NCBI RefSeq assembly: GCF_031199965.1
Contig: NZ_CP133605.1
Span: forward strand, 4,000,501 to 4,064,500
Reading direction: 5' to 3'
Source: Paenibacillus sp. D2_2
Lineage (GTDB): Bacteria; Bacillota; Bacilli; Paenibacillales; Paenibacillaceae
DNA length: 64,000 nt
Each line of letters opens with the position of its first letter. The stretch's first letter is position 1. Below, one piece after another: positions 39,750 through 49,124 of the stretch. Both the position numbers and the translations under genes were made by a program. Below the pieces are notes generated by a model that saw only the letters and a list, made by a program, of their open reading frames with translations, made no database searches and was not told where the DNA came from.

Positions 39750-41146
39750 TTAGCTTCTGGCGGTAAATTCCATCAAGGCGTCTTCAATCCGCGCAATACC
39801 CTCGGAGGCCCCCAATAACGGATATGCTGCATAATTCAGCCGTATCCATTCGCCCTCCATAGCCGGAAACTTTTGCAATTCCTCTGCCACGGCATAACAG
39901 TGCATGCCCGGTGTAAATGCCGCCCCTTCTAACATCGAGGCCTTAAGTAGCGCTTCTGAAGTAATTCCTTCGGGAAGCCGCACCCACAAAAATAACCCGA
40001 CTCCCGGATCATAAACCTTGGCCTCCTGCCACTCCGTTTGCTTTAGCTTCTCCTTCAAATAAACCCGCCGAGTATTCAATTCTACTTCTATCTCCGCGGT
40101 ATACTCCGTTAATGAGAAGCTATCCCCCGTCAGCAACCTATCAAGGATAAGACAGTTCTGAATGGAAGCACGGCTATGAACGGCTTCTTCAGTGCCGGCG
40201 ACTGCGAGCCTGGCAAGCATTGCCGCATCGCCGCGTAGCCAGGCCAGCGGCAACGATGGGGATAGGGCCCGCTCGAACGAATCCAGCAAGACGACGCTCG
40301 TTCTTCTCCATTTGGCTTGGCTAAGCCATAAGGAGAAGAACGAGTCGGACGCTGCCGAGATCGATGCATTGCCCGCCCCTGGCGCACCTGCGCCTTGCAG
40401 CCAGGCGCGCGCGAACCCCGGCACCCGCAGGCGGTGCCGTCCTCGACGATCGGCACACGATGCCGATCGCACTGCTCCAGCAGCGTAAGCATGCGCTGCT
40501 GGCTCCACACCGCGCCGGACGGCCCGGTGCTATGCAGCGGCGTTACGTACACCAGCGCCGGCTTCGCCGCGCGGAGTTGACGCCGCAGATCGTCCGGCAG
40601 CATGCCGTCCCGGTCACACTGGACCGGGACAGGGACCGCGCCGCGGAGGCGCAGCATCCACAGCGCCTCCGGCGAGCTGGGCGACTCCACCAGCACCGCG
40701 TCGCCCGGCTTCAGCAGCGCGCTAATCGCAAGCTCCAGCGCGCCTGCTACACTGTCCACCAGCAGCAGGCGGTCCTCCGCCTCTGCTGCTCTCTCCCCGC
40801 CCTCCGCTTGCCGATAAGCGGAGGCCAGCCAATCGCGCAGTCGCTCCGATGCCACGGCCGCTGCTCCTGCTGCTTCATCTGCCTGAGCGGCCACAGCCCC
40901 TTCAGTGGCTTCCCCTGCCTGATGGACCTTCGCCCCTGCTTCCCGCAACGCATTCCCTTTCCATTCTCCGGCCAATCCTAATTCCTCCACAATTCGCACC
41001 ATTCGTTCGCTGAACGAAGACATCTCCCCGATTGAACTCCCGGCGAAGGAAATAAAATCGCCGTCACGAATCAAGTTCTCGACATCACTGCGGAATATTT
41101 CCGGCAACTGCCCGATCGTCTGCTCCAACCACCTTTCCAAGTTCAT
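39750..41146 (-). CDS. aminotransferase class I/II-like (MocR-type domain) lacking the PLP lysine, frameshift
   Basis: About 465 residues once one base is restored near 40416-40425. The fold type I domain is recognisable (LLKPGDAVLVESPSSPEALWMLR, YVTPLHSTGPSGAV, VPIVEDGTACG, GEWIRLNYAAYP). The segment that should carry the Schiff-base lysine (usually SFSK) reads LLDSFERALSPSLPLAW, with Arg in its place. The N-terminal ~110 residues lack the GntR helix-turn-helix of MocR regulators and are Ala/Glu rich. The central part of the gene is much richer in GC than its surroundings. It may be a non-catalytic homologue. Confidence 0.75.
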
Positions 41147-41312
41147 TCCTCCTCTTCCGAATCATTACTCTTACGGCGATTGTACCCGAGGACAAATTAT
41201 TGCCGCAAATCTACCATTCAACCTTTTTTTCACTATCAATAAAGTCCGTTTTGCGAGAAACGATACCACATGATAGAATGGAATCTTGGAAATCATAACT
41301 AGAGGTGATATA

Positions 41313-41717
41313 ATGCCTTACTCCACAGAGCCAACGTCAGACAGTGTCCCGAGCAGAAAGAAGCGTAGACCATCCGTAAAGATGGTTCTATTAACTTGGA
41401 TTCTTCTTATCGCTCTCGGCGTTACCGCCGCTTACTTATACAGCAATCATTTGAAAGAATCGATGATCGCGCAGATGAACCAGGAAATACAAACCCGCAC
41501 GGAAGCGATGAAGACCGATTATACGACGCAGCTATCCGCTCTATCCGCTGAAATTCAGGAGCTTAATAACAAGGTGGAAGCCTTCAATGAGCTGCTGACC
41601 TTCACGAAGGATAATTCCAGCAATAAGACGGATAACAGCAACAAGCTGTACTCACAGCTGAATGAAGTCAAAGCGCAGCTGGCCGAGCTGCAGAAGAAGA
41701 TGGAACTATTAAAATGA
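41313..41717 (+). CDS. membrane-anchored coiled-coil protein
   Basis: 134 residues from the ATG at 41313 (AGAGGTG upstream; an in-frame start at 41286 is less likely). A basic N-terminus (SRKKRRPSVK) precedes one membrane segment (about 24-43, MVLLTWILLIALGVTAAYLY), then ~80 residues of coiled coil (AEIQELNNKVEAFNELL, LNEVKAQLAELQKKME). Topology suggests the coil is extracytoplasmic. Its stop overlaps the next gene by four bases, so the two are coupled. No family recognised. Confidence 0.72.
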   Translation: MPYSTEPTSDSVPSRKKRRPSVKMVLLTWILLIALGVTAAYLYSNHLKESMIAQMNQEIQTRTEAMKTDYTTQLSALSAEIQELNNKVEAFNELLTFTKDNSSNKTDNSNKLYSQLNEVKAQLAELQKKMELLK

Positions 41718-42780
41718 TAGCACCACATAAACAAATCAATCGCTTCTTTTTACTCGTGACGGGTCCCTTCCTGGGGCTTATCATCGCCATACTGATTAGC
41801 GGAACAAGCCTGAATTTTCAACAGAAACCCGAACCATTTACAGTCAATACAGATATTCCGGCTACCGCAGTCGCGATTTCCGGACAGCTGGAACAAGCTC
41901 AGGACGCAGCCCAGACAACAATAACGTCTATTAAGAAGACGGCTGAGCTGTACAATAAGACGACCTCCGTCATGTCCAAAATCGTGCAGGCATCACAGAA
42001 TGCCGCCAAACGGCCTGAAACCATCTATAATAAAAAAATTACGAGCTTGCTCGGCTCTCCATACAAGACCGTAGAATCCGACCGCATAAGGCTTGAGCTG
42101 TTCACCGTGAATCCCGGTACTTATCATGGCTATGCCATGAAGGTCAAGCTTAAGTCACCAGATGCGATGCAAATGACTCTAGGCAAAGATAAGCTGGGCG
42201 GATCTGAGACAACACTAGCTGCGGTCAAGCGCTATGGAGCTGTTGCCGGGATCAATGCTGGCGGATTCGCCGACTCCAAAAAAGGACGTTTCCCGCTAAG
42301 TACAACCGTACTGGACGGCAAATATTTGGGCGGATTTGAATCCAGCTACAAGGATCTCTTCTTCGTGGGACTGAACAAATCCGGCAAATTGATCGGCGGA
42401 CAGTTCTCCTCGCAAGAGGAGCTGGATCGGCTCCACCCGGAATTTGGGGCTACCTTTGTACCGGTTCTACTTAAGAACGGACAAAAGAAGCTGATCCCGG
42501 ACAAATGGAAAACCTCGCCCTTGCGAGCTCCACGCACCGTCATCGGTAATTACAAAGACGACCAATTGCTTATTATCGTCGTGGACGGATATAACGAGAA
42601 TGGCGGCTCCGGGCAACCCTGGAAGAAATTCAGGGAAGATTGTACAAGCTCGGCGTTCAGGACGCTTACAATTTGGACGGTGGCGGTTCCTCCTCACTCG
42701 TCGTTAACGGCCAAATCGTGAATCAGCCCTCCGATGGGCAACTTCGTCCTGTTCCTACTCATTTTCTATTTTTTAAATAG
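41714..42780 (+). CDS. phosphodiester glycosidase (NAGPA domain) family protein, frameshift
   Basis: About 355 residues repaired. An N-terminal signal/anchor (FFLLVTGPFLGLIIAILIS) is followed by a helical region (60-115) and a NAGPA domain: AGINAGGFADSKKGRF, LRAPRTVIGNYKDDQLLIIVVDG and NLDGGGSSSLVVNGQIVN. The frame breaks at 42611-42613 where a G is missing; repaired, the stop is at 42778-42780. The domain cleaves phosphodiester-linked sugars in some proteins; an exopolysaccharide or cell-wall role is possible. Coupled to the upstream coiled-coil gene. Confidence 0.85.
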
Positions 42781-42901
42781 AAAAAAAGACCACTACACAA
42801 GTGATCTCGTTCCGTCTGTGAAATATATCATATTTTGATTTATTTTTATCGAAGAGATGGATATAATAGGAATAAGAGATGTTAACTTGGAGGTGTCGTC
42901 C

Positions 42902-43007
42902 TTGTCTTTCTCATTAACATTCTGGATTATTGCCATTGTACTGGCCATGTTCCTGTGTGGAATTCTAACTTCATCCTATAACGACGATAAAACAAAAGGC
43001 CTGTAAT
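42902..43007 (+). CDS. tiny single-pass membrane protein (possible extra G)
   Basis: A TTG after GGAGGTG starts SFSLTFWIIAIVLAMFLCG. As given, the frame meets TAA at 42980-42982 (26 codons). If one G of the GGG at 42959-42961 is removed, it continues ILTSSYNDDKTKGL to a stop at 43005, exactly where a terminator begins. That fit suggests a 34-residue membrane peptide. The family is unknown. Confidence 0.4.
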
Positions 43008-43043
43008 AAAGAAGCTTCCCTTCAAAGGGAAGCTTCTTTATTA
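43005..43043. terminator. strong bidirectional terminator
   Basis: AATAAAGAAGCTTCCCTT and AAGGGAAGCTTCTTTATT form an 18-bp perfect palindrome with a two-base centre. Confidence 0.85.
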
Positions 43044-43050
43044 CATTTAG

Positions 43051-43230
43051 AGGTTGTTCAAAAAGTCCGCTTTTGATCACGAAGTGAATCAAGAAGTAAC
43101 TCGGCATCGAATCTTGAATTCACCCGGGTCTTCTGGTGCTCACGTACAAACTACGTACGCTCCGCTCCTCAGACCCTAGCTTCATCCAACCTTCTCGGTG
43201 CTGAAAACCGAACTTTTTGAACACATACTT
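43051..43230. repeat. MITE-like repeat, copy 1
   Basis: About 180 bases with inverted ends TGTTCAAAAAGT and ACTTTTTGAACA. Interior landmarks: TTTTGATCACGAAGTGA, CGAATCTTGAATTCA, CGTACAAACTACGTACGC, then CTTCTCGGTGCTGAAAACCG. Copies 2 (43678) and 3 (62132) share these. The right end abuts the stop codon of the AbrB-like gene. Confidence 0.8.
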
Positions 43231-43476
43231 TTAGGTCAAATGATTCATCTCGACCAAGCATTGATTGCAGATCGAGCGTTCTTTGAAGTCACTAACATTG
43301 TCCATAGAGCCGCAAAATACGCATTTCGGACGATATCTTTCCAAAATAATATGATCACCTTGTACAAGAATTTCTACAGGGTCCCCTTCATTCATTTGAT
43401 ATCTTTTGCGCAGCGACTTGGGCAATACGATTCTTCCCAGTTGATCCACTTTACGGACCACACCAGCTGGTTTCAT
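43231..43476 (-). CDS. AbrB/SpoVT-type transition regulator with C-terminal zinc ribbon
   Basis: 81 residues from the ATG at 43476 (GGAGAGG upstream). The N-terminal swapped-hairpin domain GVVRKVDQLGRIVLPKSLRK is typical of AbrB DNA-binding proteins. The C-terminus carries CVFCG and CNQC, a likely Cys4 zinc ribbon seen in AbrB-like proteins such as YlbO/Abh relatives (AbrB itself also has a cysteine here). Probably a transition-state or sporulation regulator. An inverted repeat lies in its promoter region. Confidence 0.85.
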   Translation of the reverse strand: MKPAGVVRKVDQLGRIVLPKSLRKRYQMNEGDPVEILVQGDHIILERYRPKCVFCGSMDNVSDFKERSICNQCLVEMNHLT

Positions 43477-43513
43477 GATATAAAACACCTCTCCAACATA
43501 AAATTAATATGTA

Positions 43514-43559
43514 AAAATAGAACGAAATACCTATCTAATTATATATATTTCGCTATTTT
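43514..43559 (-). promoter_or_regulatory. inverted repeat in the promoter region of the AbrB-like gene
   Basis: AAAATAGAACGAAATA (43514-43529) and TATTTCGCTATTTT (43546-43559) are near-perfect inverted repeats around an AT-rich centre that holds TATATAATT on the minus strand, a plausible -10. Autoregulation is an inference. Confidence 0.4.
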
Positions 43560-43677
43560 TTTATAGATTCCTGCTAATTCGACAGTAAAAATGCTTCGTC
43601 AGGATTTCCCCGCTCCCGAATCTGGTTAGCAGTAACGGTATGTAATGGACCACGCTGGCTAACATCTGCTGGTCATA

Positions 43678-43860
43678 GAGGTTGTTCAAAAAGCCCAATT
43701 TTGATCACGAAGTGACACTGCGAGCTTATTCGGCATCGAATCTTGAATTCAGCCGAGCCTTCCGGTGCTCACGTACAAACTACGTACGCTCCGCTCCTCA
43801 CGCCCTAGGCTTTATCCAACCTTCTCGGTGCTGAAAACCGTTCTTTTGAACACGCACTTA
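43678..43860. repeat. MITE-like repeat, copy 2
   Basis: Starts GAGGTTGTTCAAAAAGCCC and ends TTCTTTTGAACACGCACTT. It shares the interior landmarks of copy 1, including the CGTACAAACTACGTACGC palindrome, with several substitutions, so it diverged from copy 1 some time ago. Confidence 0.8.
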
Positions 43861-43907
43861 TAGCAAATTTCAGCGGGCGCGGCCCGGTGATCAAGCTGCC
43901 CGGAGGC

Positions 43908-44372
43908 CTATACCATTTCTGGGAAGCCAATCTGTCTTAGCGCCTCGTAAGTGATAATAGCTGCCGAATTGGACAAGTTAAGCGAACGTACTTTATCGGT
44001 CATCGGCATCTTCATTAACGTATCCGGATGTGCCACAAGAATCTCCGGCGAGAGCCCCTTGGTCTCCTTACCAAACACAAGAAAATCTCCGTCACGGAAT
44101 TCAAAATCTGTGTAATACTGCTTCGCTTTCGTCGTGGCAAAGAAGAAGCGGCTGCCCGCGTATTTCTCTTCAACTTCCTGGAACGAGTCATGGTACTCAA
44201 TATTTACCGCGTACCAATAATCAAGACCTGCCCGTTTCATCGTTTTATCATCTGTATTGAAACCGAGCGGTCGCACCAAATGCAGGTGAGTCCCCGTTGC
44301 CGCACAGGTTCTGGCTATATTCCCGGTGTTCGCCGGAATTTCCGGCTCCACGAGTACAATATGCAATGCCAT
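43908..44372 (-). CDS. trmL: tRNA (cytidine(34)-2'-O)-methyltransferase
   Basis: 154 residues from the ATG at 44372 (GAGGTG nine bases upstream). SPOUT-family trefoil-knot enzyme: LVEPEIPANTGNIARTCAATG, LGFNTDDKTMKRAGLDYW, LVFGKETKGLSPEIL and VRSLNLSNSAAIITYEALRQ match TrmL/CspR, which methylates the wobble base of tRNA-Leu. A second in-frame start at 44414 would add 14 unlikely residues. Confidence 0.93.
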   Translation of the reverse strand: MALHIVLVEPEIPANTGNIARTCAATGTHLHLVRPLGFNTDDKTMKRAGLDYWYAVNIEYHDSFQEVEEKYAGSRFFFATTKAKQYYTDFEFRDGDFLVFGKETKGLSPEILVAHPDTLMKMPMTDKVRSLNLSNSAAIITYEALRQIGFPEMV

Positions 44373-44495
44373 GCTTATTAACACCTCATCAATAATAGAA
44401 TCTGTACTTTCCATAGCTGTCTAAGGGTAGTTCTAACCTATTATAACAGTTTAGCACTCGAAGTATAAGAATGTTTTAAAATTCATCCAACTGAA

Positions 44496-44557
44496 GCGTT
44501 TCGAAGAAACGCACATCGCAAGCATAAGCTTCGGTGCTGAAAAGCGTACTTTTCAAA
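44496..44557. repeat. hairpin and relic of the MITE-like right end
   Basis: GCGTTTC, GAA, GAAACGC (44496-44512) is a perfect hairpin. TCGGTGCTGAAAAGCGTACT (44531-44550) plus TTTCAAAC matches the right end of the repeats at 43051 and 43678. It is probably a decayed end, with no left end visible. Confidence 0.45.
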
Positions 44558-44567
44558 CTTCATTAAA

Positions 44568-44603
44568 AGAAAAACCCTCCGTCGCCATTCGCAACGGAAG
44601 GTT
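44568..44603 (-). terminator. terminator of serC
   Basis: On the minus strand AACCTTCCGT and ACGGAGGGTT pair (with one G-U), with loop-proximal TGC/GCG, followed by TTTCTTTT. It lies 18 bases below the serC stop. Confidence 0.75.
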
Positions 44604-44620
44604 GATAGATTCAATCTTCA

Positions 44621-45709
44621 TTAACCGTTTTGCTGTTGGAAATGGTTCATAAAATCAACCAGAGCCTTGATGCTGTCATATGGCACTGCATTGTAGATCG
44701 AAGCTCGGAGTCCGCCGACACTGCGGTGGCCCTTGAGTCCGACAAAGCCCTCTTGCTCTGATTGCTTAATGAACTGCTTCTCTAGCTCTTCATTAGCAAG
44801 GCGGAAAGTCACGTTCATCAGGGAGCGGCTCTCTTTGTCCGCACAACCATAGAAGAAACCGCCGCTATTGTCGATCGCATTGTACAACAGGTCCGACTTC
44901 GCGCGGTTGTTCTTCTCGACCGCTTGCAAGCCGCCTTGTTCTTCAATCCAGCGTAATACTTCATTTACCATGTAAATGGAGAAGGATGGAGGTGTATTAT
45001 AGAGCGAATTGTTCTCCGCTTGAATGTCGTAACGAAGCATGCTTGGCAGATGCTTAGGAGAATTACTTACCAGCTCCTCACGGGCAATGACAACCGTTAC
45101 CCCGGAAGGACCCAGATTCTTCTGTGCCCCTGCATATACCATACCAAACTGATTCAGGTCGAACGGACGGCACAGAATATCACTCGACATATCCGCAATC
45201 AACGGCACGCTGCCGGTATCCGGATATTGTGAGAACTGGGTCCCTTCAATTGTCTCATTGGAGGTTACATGCAGATAAGCTGCATTGTCTGGCAATTGGA
45301 GATTGCTAACATCAGGAATGGACATGTACTTGCTTTCCTCGGAGGAAGCTACCACATGAGTCTCGCCGATCAGCTTCGCTTCTTTAATCGCCTTGTTGGC
45401 CCAGCTTCCCGTCTTCACATAAGATCCAACTTTGCCTTCAGTCAGGAGATTCATCGGAATCATAGCGAACTGCGTCGATGCTCCGCCTTGTAGGAACAGT
45501 ACTTTATAGCCTTGCGGATTGCCTAGCAATTGAAGCAGGCGGCTGGACGCTTCATTATGAACCCCTTCATAGACAGCCCCGCGATGGGACATCTCCATGA
45601 TCGACATTCCTGTACCATGAAAATCAACAAACTCAGCTTGTGCGCGTTCCAATACTTCAAGCGGAAGTGCAGCCGGACCAGCATTGAAATTATAAGCTCT
45701 CTTACCCAT
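44621..45709 (-). CDS. serC: phosphoserine aminotransferase
   Basis: 362 residues from ATG 45709 (GGAGAGG nine bases upstream). SerC makes 3-phosphoserine from 3-phosphohydroxypyruvate and glutamate. Landmarks: YNFNAGPAALPLEVLE, MSHRGAVYEGV, HVTSNETIEGTQF, the PLP lysine in VYAGAQKNLGPSGVT and GLRASIYNAVPYDSI. An in-frame ATG at 45718 abuts the ribosome site and is less likely. Monocistronic. Confidence 0.95.
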   Translation of the reverse strand: MGKRAYNFNAGPAALPLEVLERAQAEFVDFHGTGMSIMEMSHRGAVYEGVHNEASSRLLQLLGNPQGYKVLFLQGGASTQFAMIPMNLLTEGKVGSYVKTGSWANKAIKEAKLIGETHVVASSEESKYMSIPDVSNLQLPDNAAYLHVTSNETIEGTQFSQYPDTGSVPLIADMSSDILCRPFDLNQFGMVYAGAQKNLGPSGVTVVIAREELVSNSPKHLPSMLRYDIQAENNSLYNTPPSFSIYMVNEVLRWIEEQGGLQAVEKNNRAKSDLLYNAIDNSGGFFYGCADKESRSLMNVTFRLANEELEKQFIKQSEQEGFVGLKGHRSVGGLRASIYNAVPYDSIKALVDFMNHFQQQNG

Positions 45710-45868
45710 TTCTCCCATCCTCTCCTAGTTCACCTTAATACCTGCGTAGTTTTTTTAAGGATTATCATAGCAACTATTCTTTTCTACAGCAAGAATATAT
45801 TTTAATGAATCGCATCAATTTGCAGAATTGACACATTAACGCTTCACCAAGATGTAGCGATAATCATT

Positions 45869-46759
45869 TTATTTTGTGAAAAACTCATAGATTCTGGACC
45901 AGCTATAACTCTCGCCGGGAGCGACATTCAACTTAATAAATATTTCTGGTGAGATGACATGTTTCTCTCCCCATACCGCGATAGAATCGACCGGATATGT
46001 GCTGATCTCTCTGACTCCTGCCCGACTCTCGTGGTTATACAGCTCCCAGATCCATCCCTGAGGATGATAAGCTTGGGCTTCCCCCTGCAAACGGAAGTAA
46101 AACCAGCTATCCTGGGCTCCGCTCCAGTTAACTTCACTGCCATGGAATGACAGACTGTCCATCGATCCCTCTTCATCTACTTCAGGCACCAGTTCAAATG
46201 GGAATTTCAAAGTATAGGCTGGTCCAACCCCTTGCCCATCAATACCGAGAAAATTGTGATTATATTCTTTCGTAGAGATCGGCTTGCTGCCTTCATTTTG
46301 CAATGTGTAGTCCACTATCAAAAGGTTGTCCTCAATGCGGATCTGCTTCTCCAGACGGACCGCATAGCCGCGGCACTCCTCTGGAAATACCGTATAGCAT
46401 AGATTAGACGGACTTTCCTGTCTGACCTCCTGCAGAAAAGGAATCAACGGATATTGCTTATGAAATTGATACGCCTCTTCATCCACCCGAGTTAGCAAAC
46501 CGACTCCCAGCTTAGGAAACAACTCACCAACCTGGGCATCCTCATATCCGATCGGATCGGCGATGCCAAACTCATTACACAGCCCTGCGCCACCAGTTCC
46601 GAGTCCGGGAACAAGGCTCTCCGGTACACAGAAGCTATGATTCCCCTGCCTTAGGGTCACTCCCGTAATAAAACCGCTCCAATCAAAACGTTTACCTTGA
46701 TAAAATCCTTGCTCAGCAAAATCTACGATTAGATGATCATTCTTTAATTGATAGCTCAT
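45869..46759 (-). CDS. aldose 1-epimerase/mutarotase superfamily protein
   Basis: A 296-residue protein rich in beta strands with SFCVPESLVPGLGTGGAGLCNEFG, STKEYNHNFLGIDGQG and an end like galactose mutarotases (WGEKHVISPEIFIKLNVAPGES). It is probably a mutarotase-like enzyme for a hexose such as galactose. It lies downstream of the alpha-galactosidase on the same strand but behind that gene's terminator, so it is likely separately transcribed. Confidence 0.78.
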   Translation of the reverse strand: MSYQLKNDHLIVDFAEQGFYQGKRFDWSGFITGVTLRQGNHSFCVPESLVPGLGTGGAGLCNEFGIADPIGYEDAQVGELFPKLGVGLLTRVDEEAYQFHKQYPLIPFLQEVRQESPSNLCYTVFPEECRGYAVRLEKQIRIEDNLLIVDYTLQNEGSKPISTKEYNHNFLGIDGQGVGPAYTLKFPFELVPEVDEEGSMDSLSFHGSEVNWSGAQDSWFYFRLQGEAQAYHPQGWIWELYNHESRAGVREISTYPVDSIAVWGEKHVISPEIFIKLNVAPGESYSWSRIYEFFTK

Positions 46760-46840
46760 TTATATTCCTTCCTCTCTTATCCCATCAAATAAGTATACCT
46801 CCCTCTGTCCCGTTCGTTAATATACTAAACAGCTTTTCTT

Positions 46841-46881
46841 TAAAAAAAGCCATACCTGCTCGGATTGCTGCAGATATGGCT
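46841..46881 (-). terminator. terminator of the alpha-galactosidase gene
   Basis: On the minus strand AGCCATATCTGC pairs with GCAGGTATGGCT, followed by a TTTTTTT run. It is 37 bases below the GH36 stop. Confidence 0.7.
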
Positions 46882-46917
46882 AATATATAAGCGGAACTAA
46901 CCGTTGCCTGTCCGACC

Positions 46918-49027
46918 CTATTTCAGCTCTATTTCTAGCAGCCGCGCCGTCTTCGTCTCCGGTAGCGTAACCTTCAAAAAGCCTTCTCCCTCACTCCAGC
47001 TCCAGCTGCAATCAAAACTCTGCGGATATGCACAACGAATTTCTAACATCTTACCTTGCAGTTGTGGAAGCGATAGGCTGATTTCAGCCGATTCTCCATG
47101 GATGCGCCAAACTGCCAGGTAGGTAGCGTCTTCGTGGCGTAACCCGAGACAGATCCATTCATCCTGCTGCTTCGGTAGACCGAGCGGCCAGAATGGCAGC
47201 GCCTGCGGGATATGGTGGCGAATCGATTTGTAATACTCAAGCGCCTCCTTCACCAGCTCACGCCGGCGTAGGCTAAGCTCAGCCAGATGGCCGCTCTGAT
47301 GCACACGCAGCAGCAAGGCGTTCACCATATTGAATACAACCTCCTCATCATCTCCTTCACGAAGCGGGTACGACCAGATTGCCGACTGTTCCGGTGTAAG
47401 CGCGGAAGGTGATGCTGCAGCGATTGCCGCATAGTTCACATAATTCTCCTGATCACTCGTAGATTGAATACTGTGGCGGCTAAGCATAGCATAATCCATC
47501 CGCATTCCACCGCTGGAGCAATTCTCAATTACCAGCTCCGGATAGCGTGCAAAAATACGATCCAGCCAGGCCAAATAAGCACGGTTATGCTGAAGCAGTC
47601 CATCGCCAACACTGTCCGCATCCTTCTCCGTACCGATACCCGCATTAATGTTGTAATCCATCTTGATATATCCTACCCGTAATCCTCCACAAGTCTCCGA
47701 ATGACTTCATCAGCGTGGGCAATGACATTCGGGTTGCGATAATCGAGCTGGTAACGGCTACGATCCTTTACTCTCTTTCCATGACGCTGAAAGAACCAGT
47801 TGTCATCCGTATCTTTTAACTTCGGGCTGTTGATGCCCATGACTTCAAGCTCTAGCCACAGCCCAGGAATCATTCCCCTGCTGCGGATATAGTCGAGTAC
47901 ATATTTAATTCCTTCAGGAAACCGCTCTGCGGACGGCCTCCACTCGCCAACACCGTCCCACCATTCACCAGGCGCATACCATCCGGCATCGATACAGAAA
48001 TATTCACAGCCTACAGAGGCAGCCGCATCAATAAGCGGAAGCAGCTTCTCCGTCGTCGGATCCCCCACAAACAGTTCATGTAGTCATTAAAGATGATCTT
48101 CAGATTACGATTATCGTCATTCGGCCGACGGATCAGGCGGCGGTAACGTGTTAATTGCTGTGCCGCCTCATCGATAGAGCCTTGAACCTCCCCCACCGCA
48201 GCTGGCACCGAGACGAACTCTTCTCCTGGTTGCAGTGATATCCACCAATGATTGTCATGTTCAGTCGGTCCGCTGATCAAGAGTGTCAATAAATCAGACT
48301 GATCGATAATTTCCCAATGCCATGATCCGTTATGCTCTATTTGCCAAAATAGGCTTGTTCCAGCTTCATTATTCTCCAGAATAGCCATAGGAATATGCTC
48401 CGCCGCGGACCAAGAGCCAGTATTACTGCATGAGATGCGCTTGGAGCTTTTGTCGATCAGATGCGACAAGCCGAGCTCAGGTAGATGATACGACCGCCAT
48501 TGCAGCTCGCTCTGCCAACCATGATGCGGGATCGATAACAGCATTTTGCTATCCCTATCCTCCTTGCCTACCTTATCAATTCCTGTCAACGCAAAGGAGG
48601 AGACGTATTCCACATCGATTGGCTCAGATCCTTTATTACACAGCTCCATCCAGCAGCGGACAATGGCTACACCTTCATAGAATTGAAAGTGTTGTACCGC
48701 CTGTAAAGAGGTAACAGGATCGATAAGTACAATCTCTAACTTACGTCCGTTCTCGTTGCGAGAGTCGCGATGCGTCTCATATTGAAGTCTTAAACCCGGA
48801 TACGTCGCACGATGTGTTCTTCCGTGATATTCATCGCGATCCTCTCCCGTGATTTGCAGTTCCATTAGGCGGAACCCTTTTTTATACGCAGCAGACAACC
48901 CGTTTACTTGACTTTCAACGTCCTGCCAAGCCGTCGTACCGAAATGCAATAATAAAATATCACGATTATCTGTTACCTCCAGGACTAAATTCAACCCGTT
49001 CTCTTCAATGTTGATTATCTGACTCAT
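46918..49027 (-). CDS. alpha-galactosidase (GH36), two frameshifts
   Basis: About 703 residues once two bases are restored, in the runs at 48062-48066 and 47676-47678. Parts: N-terminal beta-sandwich (to NDYMNCLWGDPTTEKLLPL), (beta/alpha)8 barrel (EYFCIDAGWYAPGEWWDGVGEW, LWLELEVMG), nucleophile Asp in YIKMDYNINAG and acid/base Asp in SSGGMRMDYAML, then a C-terminal beta domain. Melibiose- and raffinose-type alpha-galactosides are expected substrates. There is no signal peptide. Start chosen at 49027. It lies downstream of the solute-binding protein gene on the same strand. Confidence 0.92.
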
Positions 49028-49066
49028 CGCTCCAGCACTTCCTTTCCTTTCAGCCTCCATATATAA

Positions 49067-49098
49067 CTTAACTCAGCACCAGGAGATGCTGAGTTAAG
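49067..49098 (-). promoter_or_regulatory. stem-loop between binding-protein and galactosidase genes
   Basis: CTTAACTCAGCA and TGCTGAGTTAAG form a perfect 12-bp stem with an 8-base loop and no real T-run on the minus strand. Such loops often protect the abundant binding-protein mRNA and reduce read-through. That role is inferred. Confidence 0.5.
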
Positions 49099-49124
49099 AA
49101 TAGGAATATTAGGGTTCACTTGCG

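Noticed and set aside
40364..40981. 205-codon plus-strand frame in the GC-rich patch
   Set aside because: High GC removes stop codons. It is antisense to the aminotransferase gene and is rich in Arg/Pro/His, so it is a shadow.
45719..45868. T-box or riboswitch upstream of serC, aroF or pepT
   Set aside because: Leaders are short and I found neither a T-box motif nor a riboswitch core in them.
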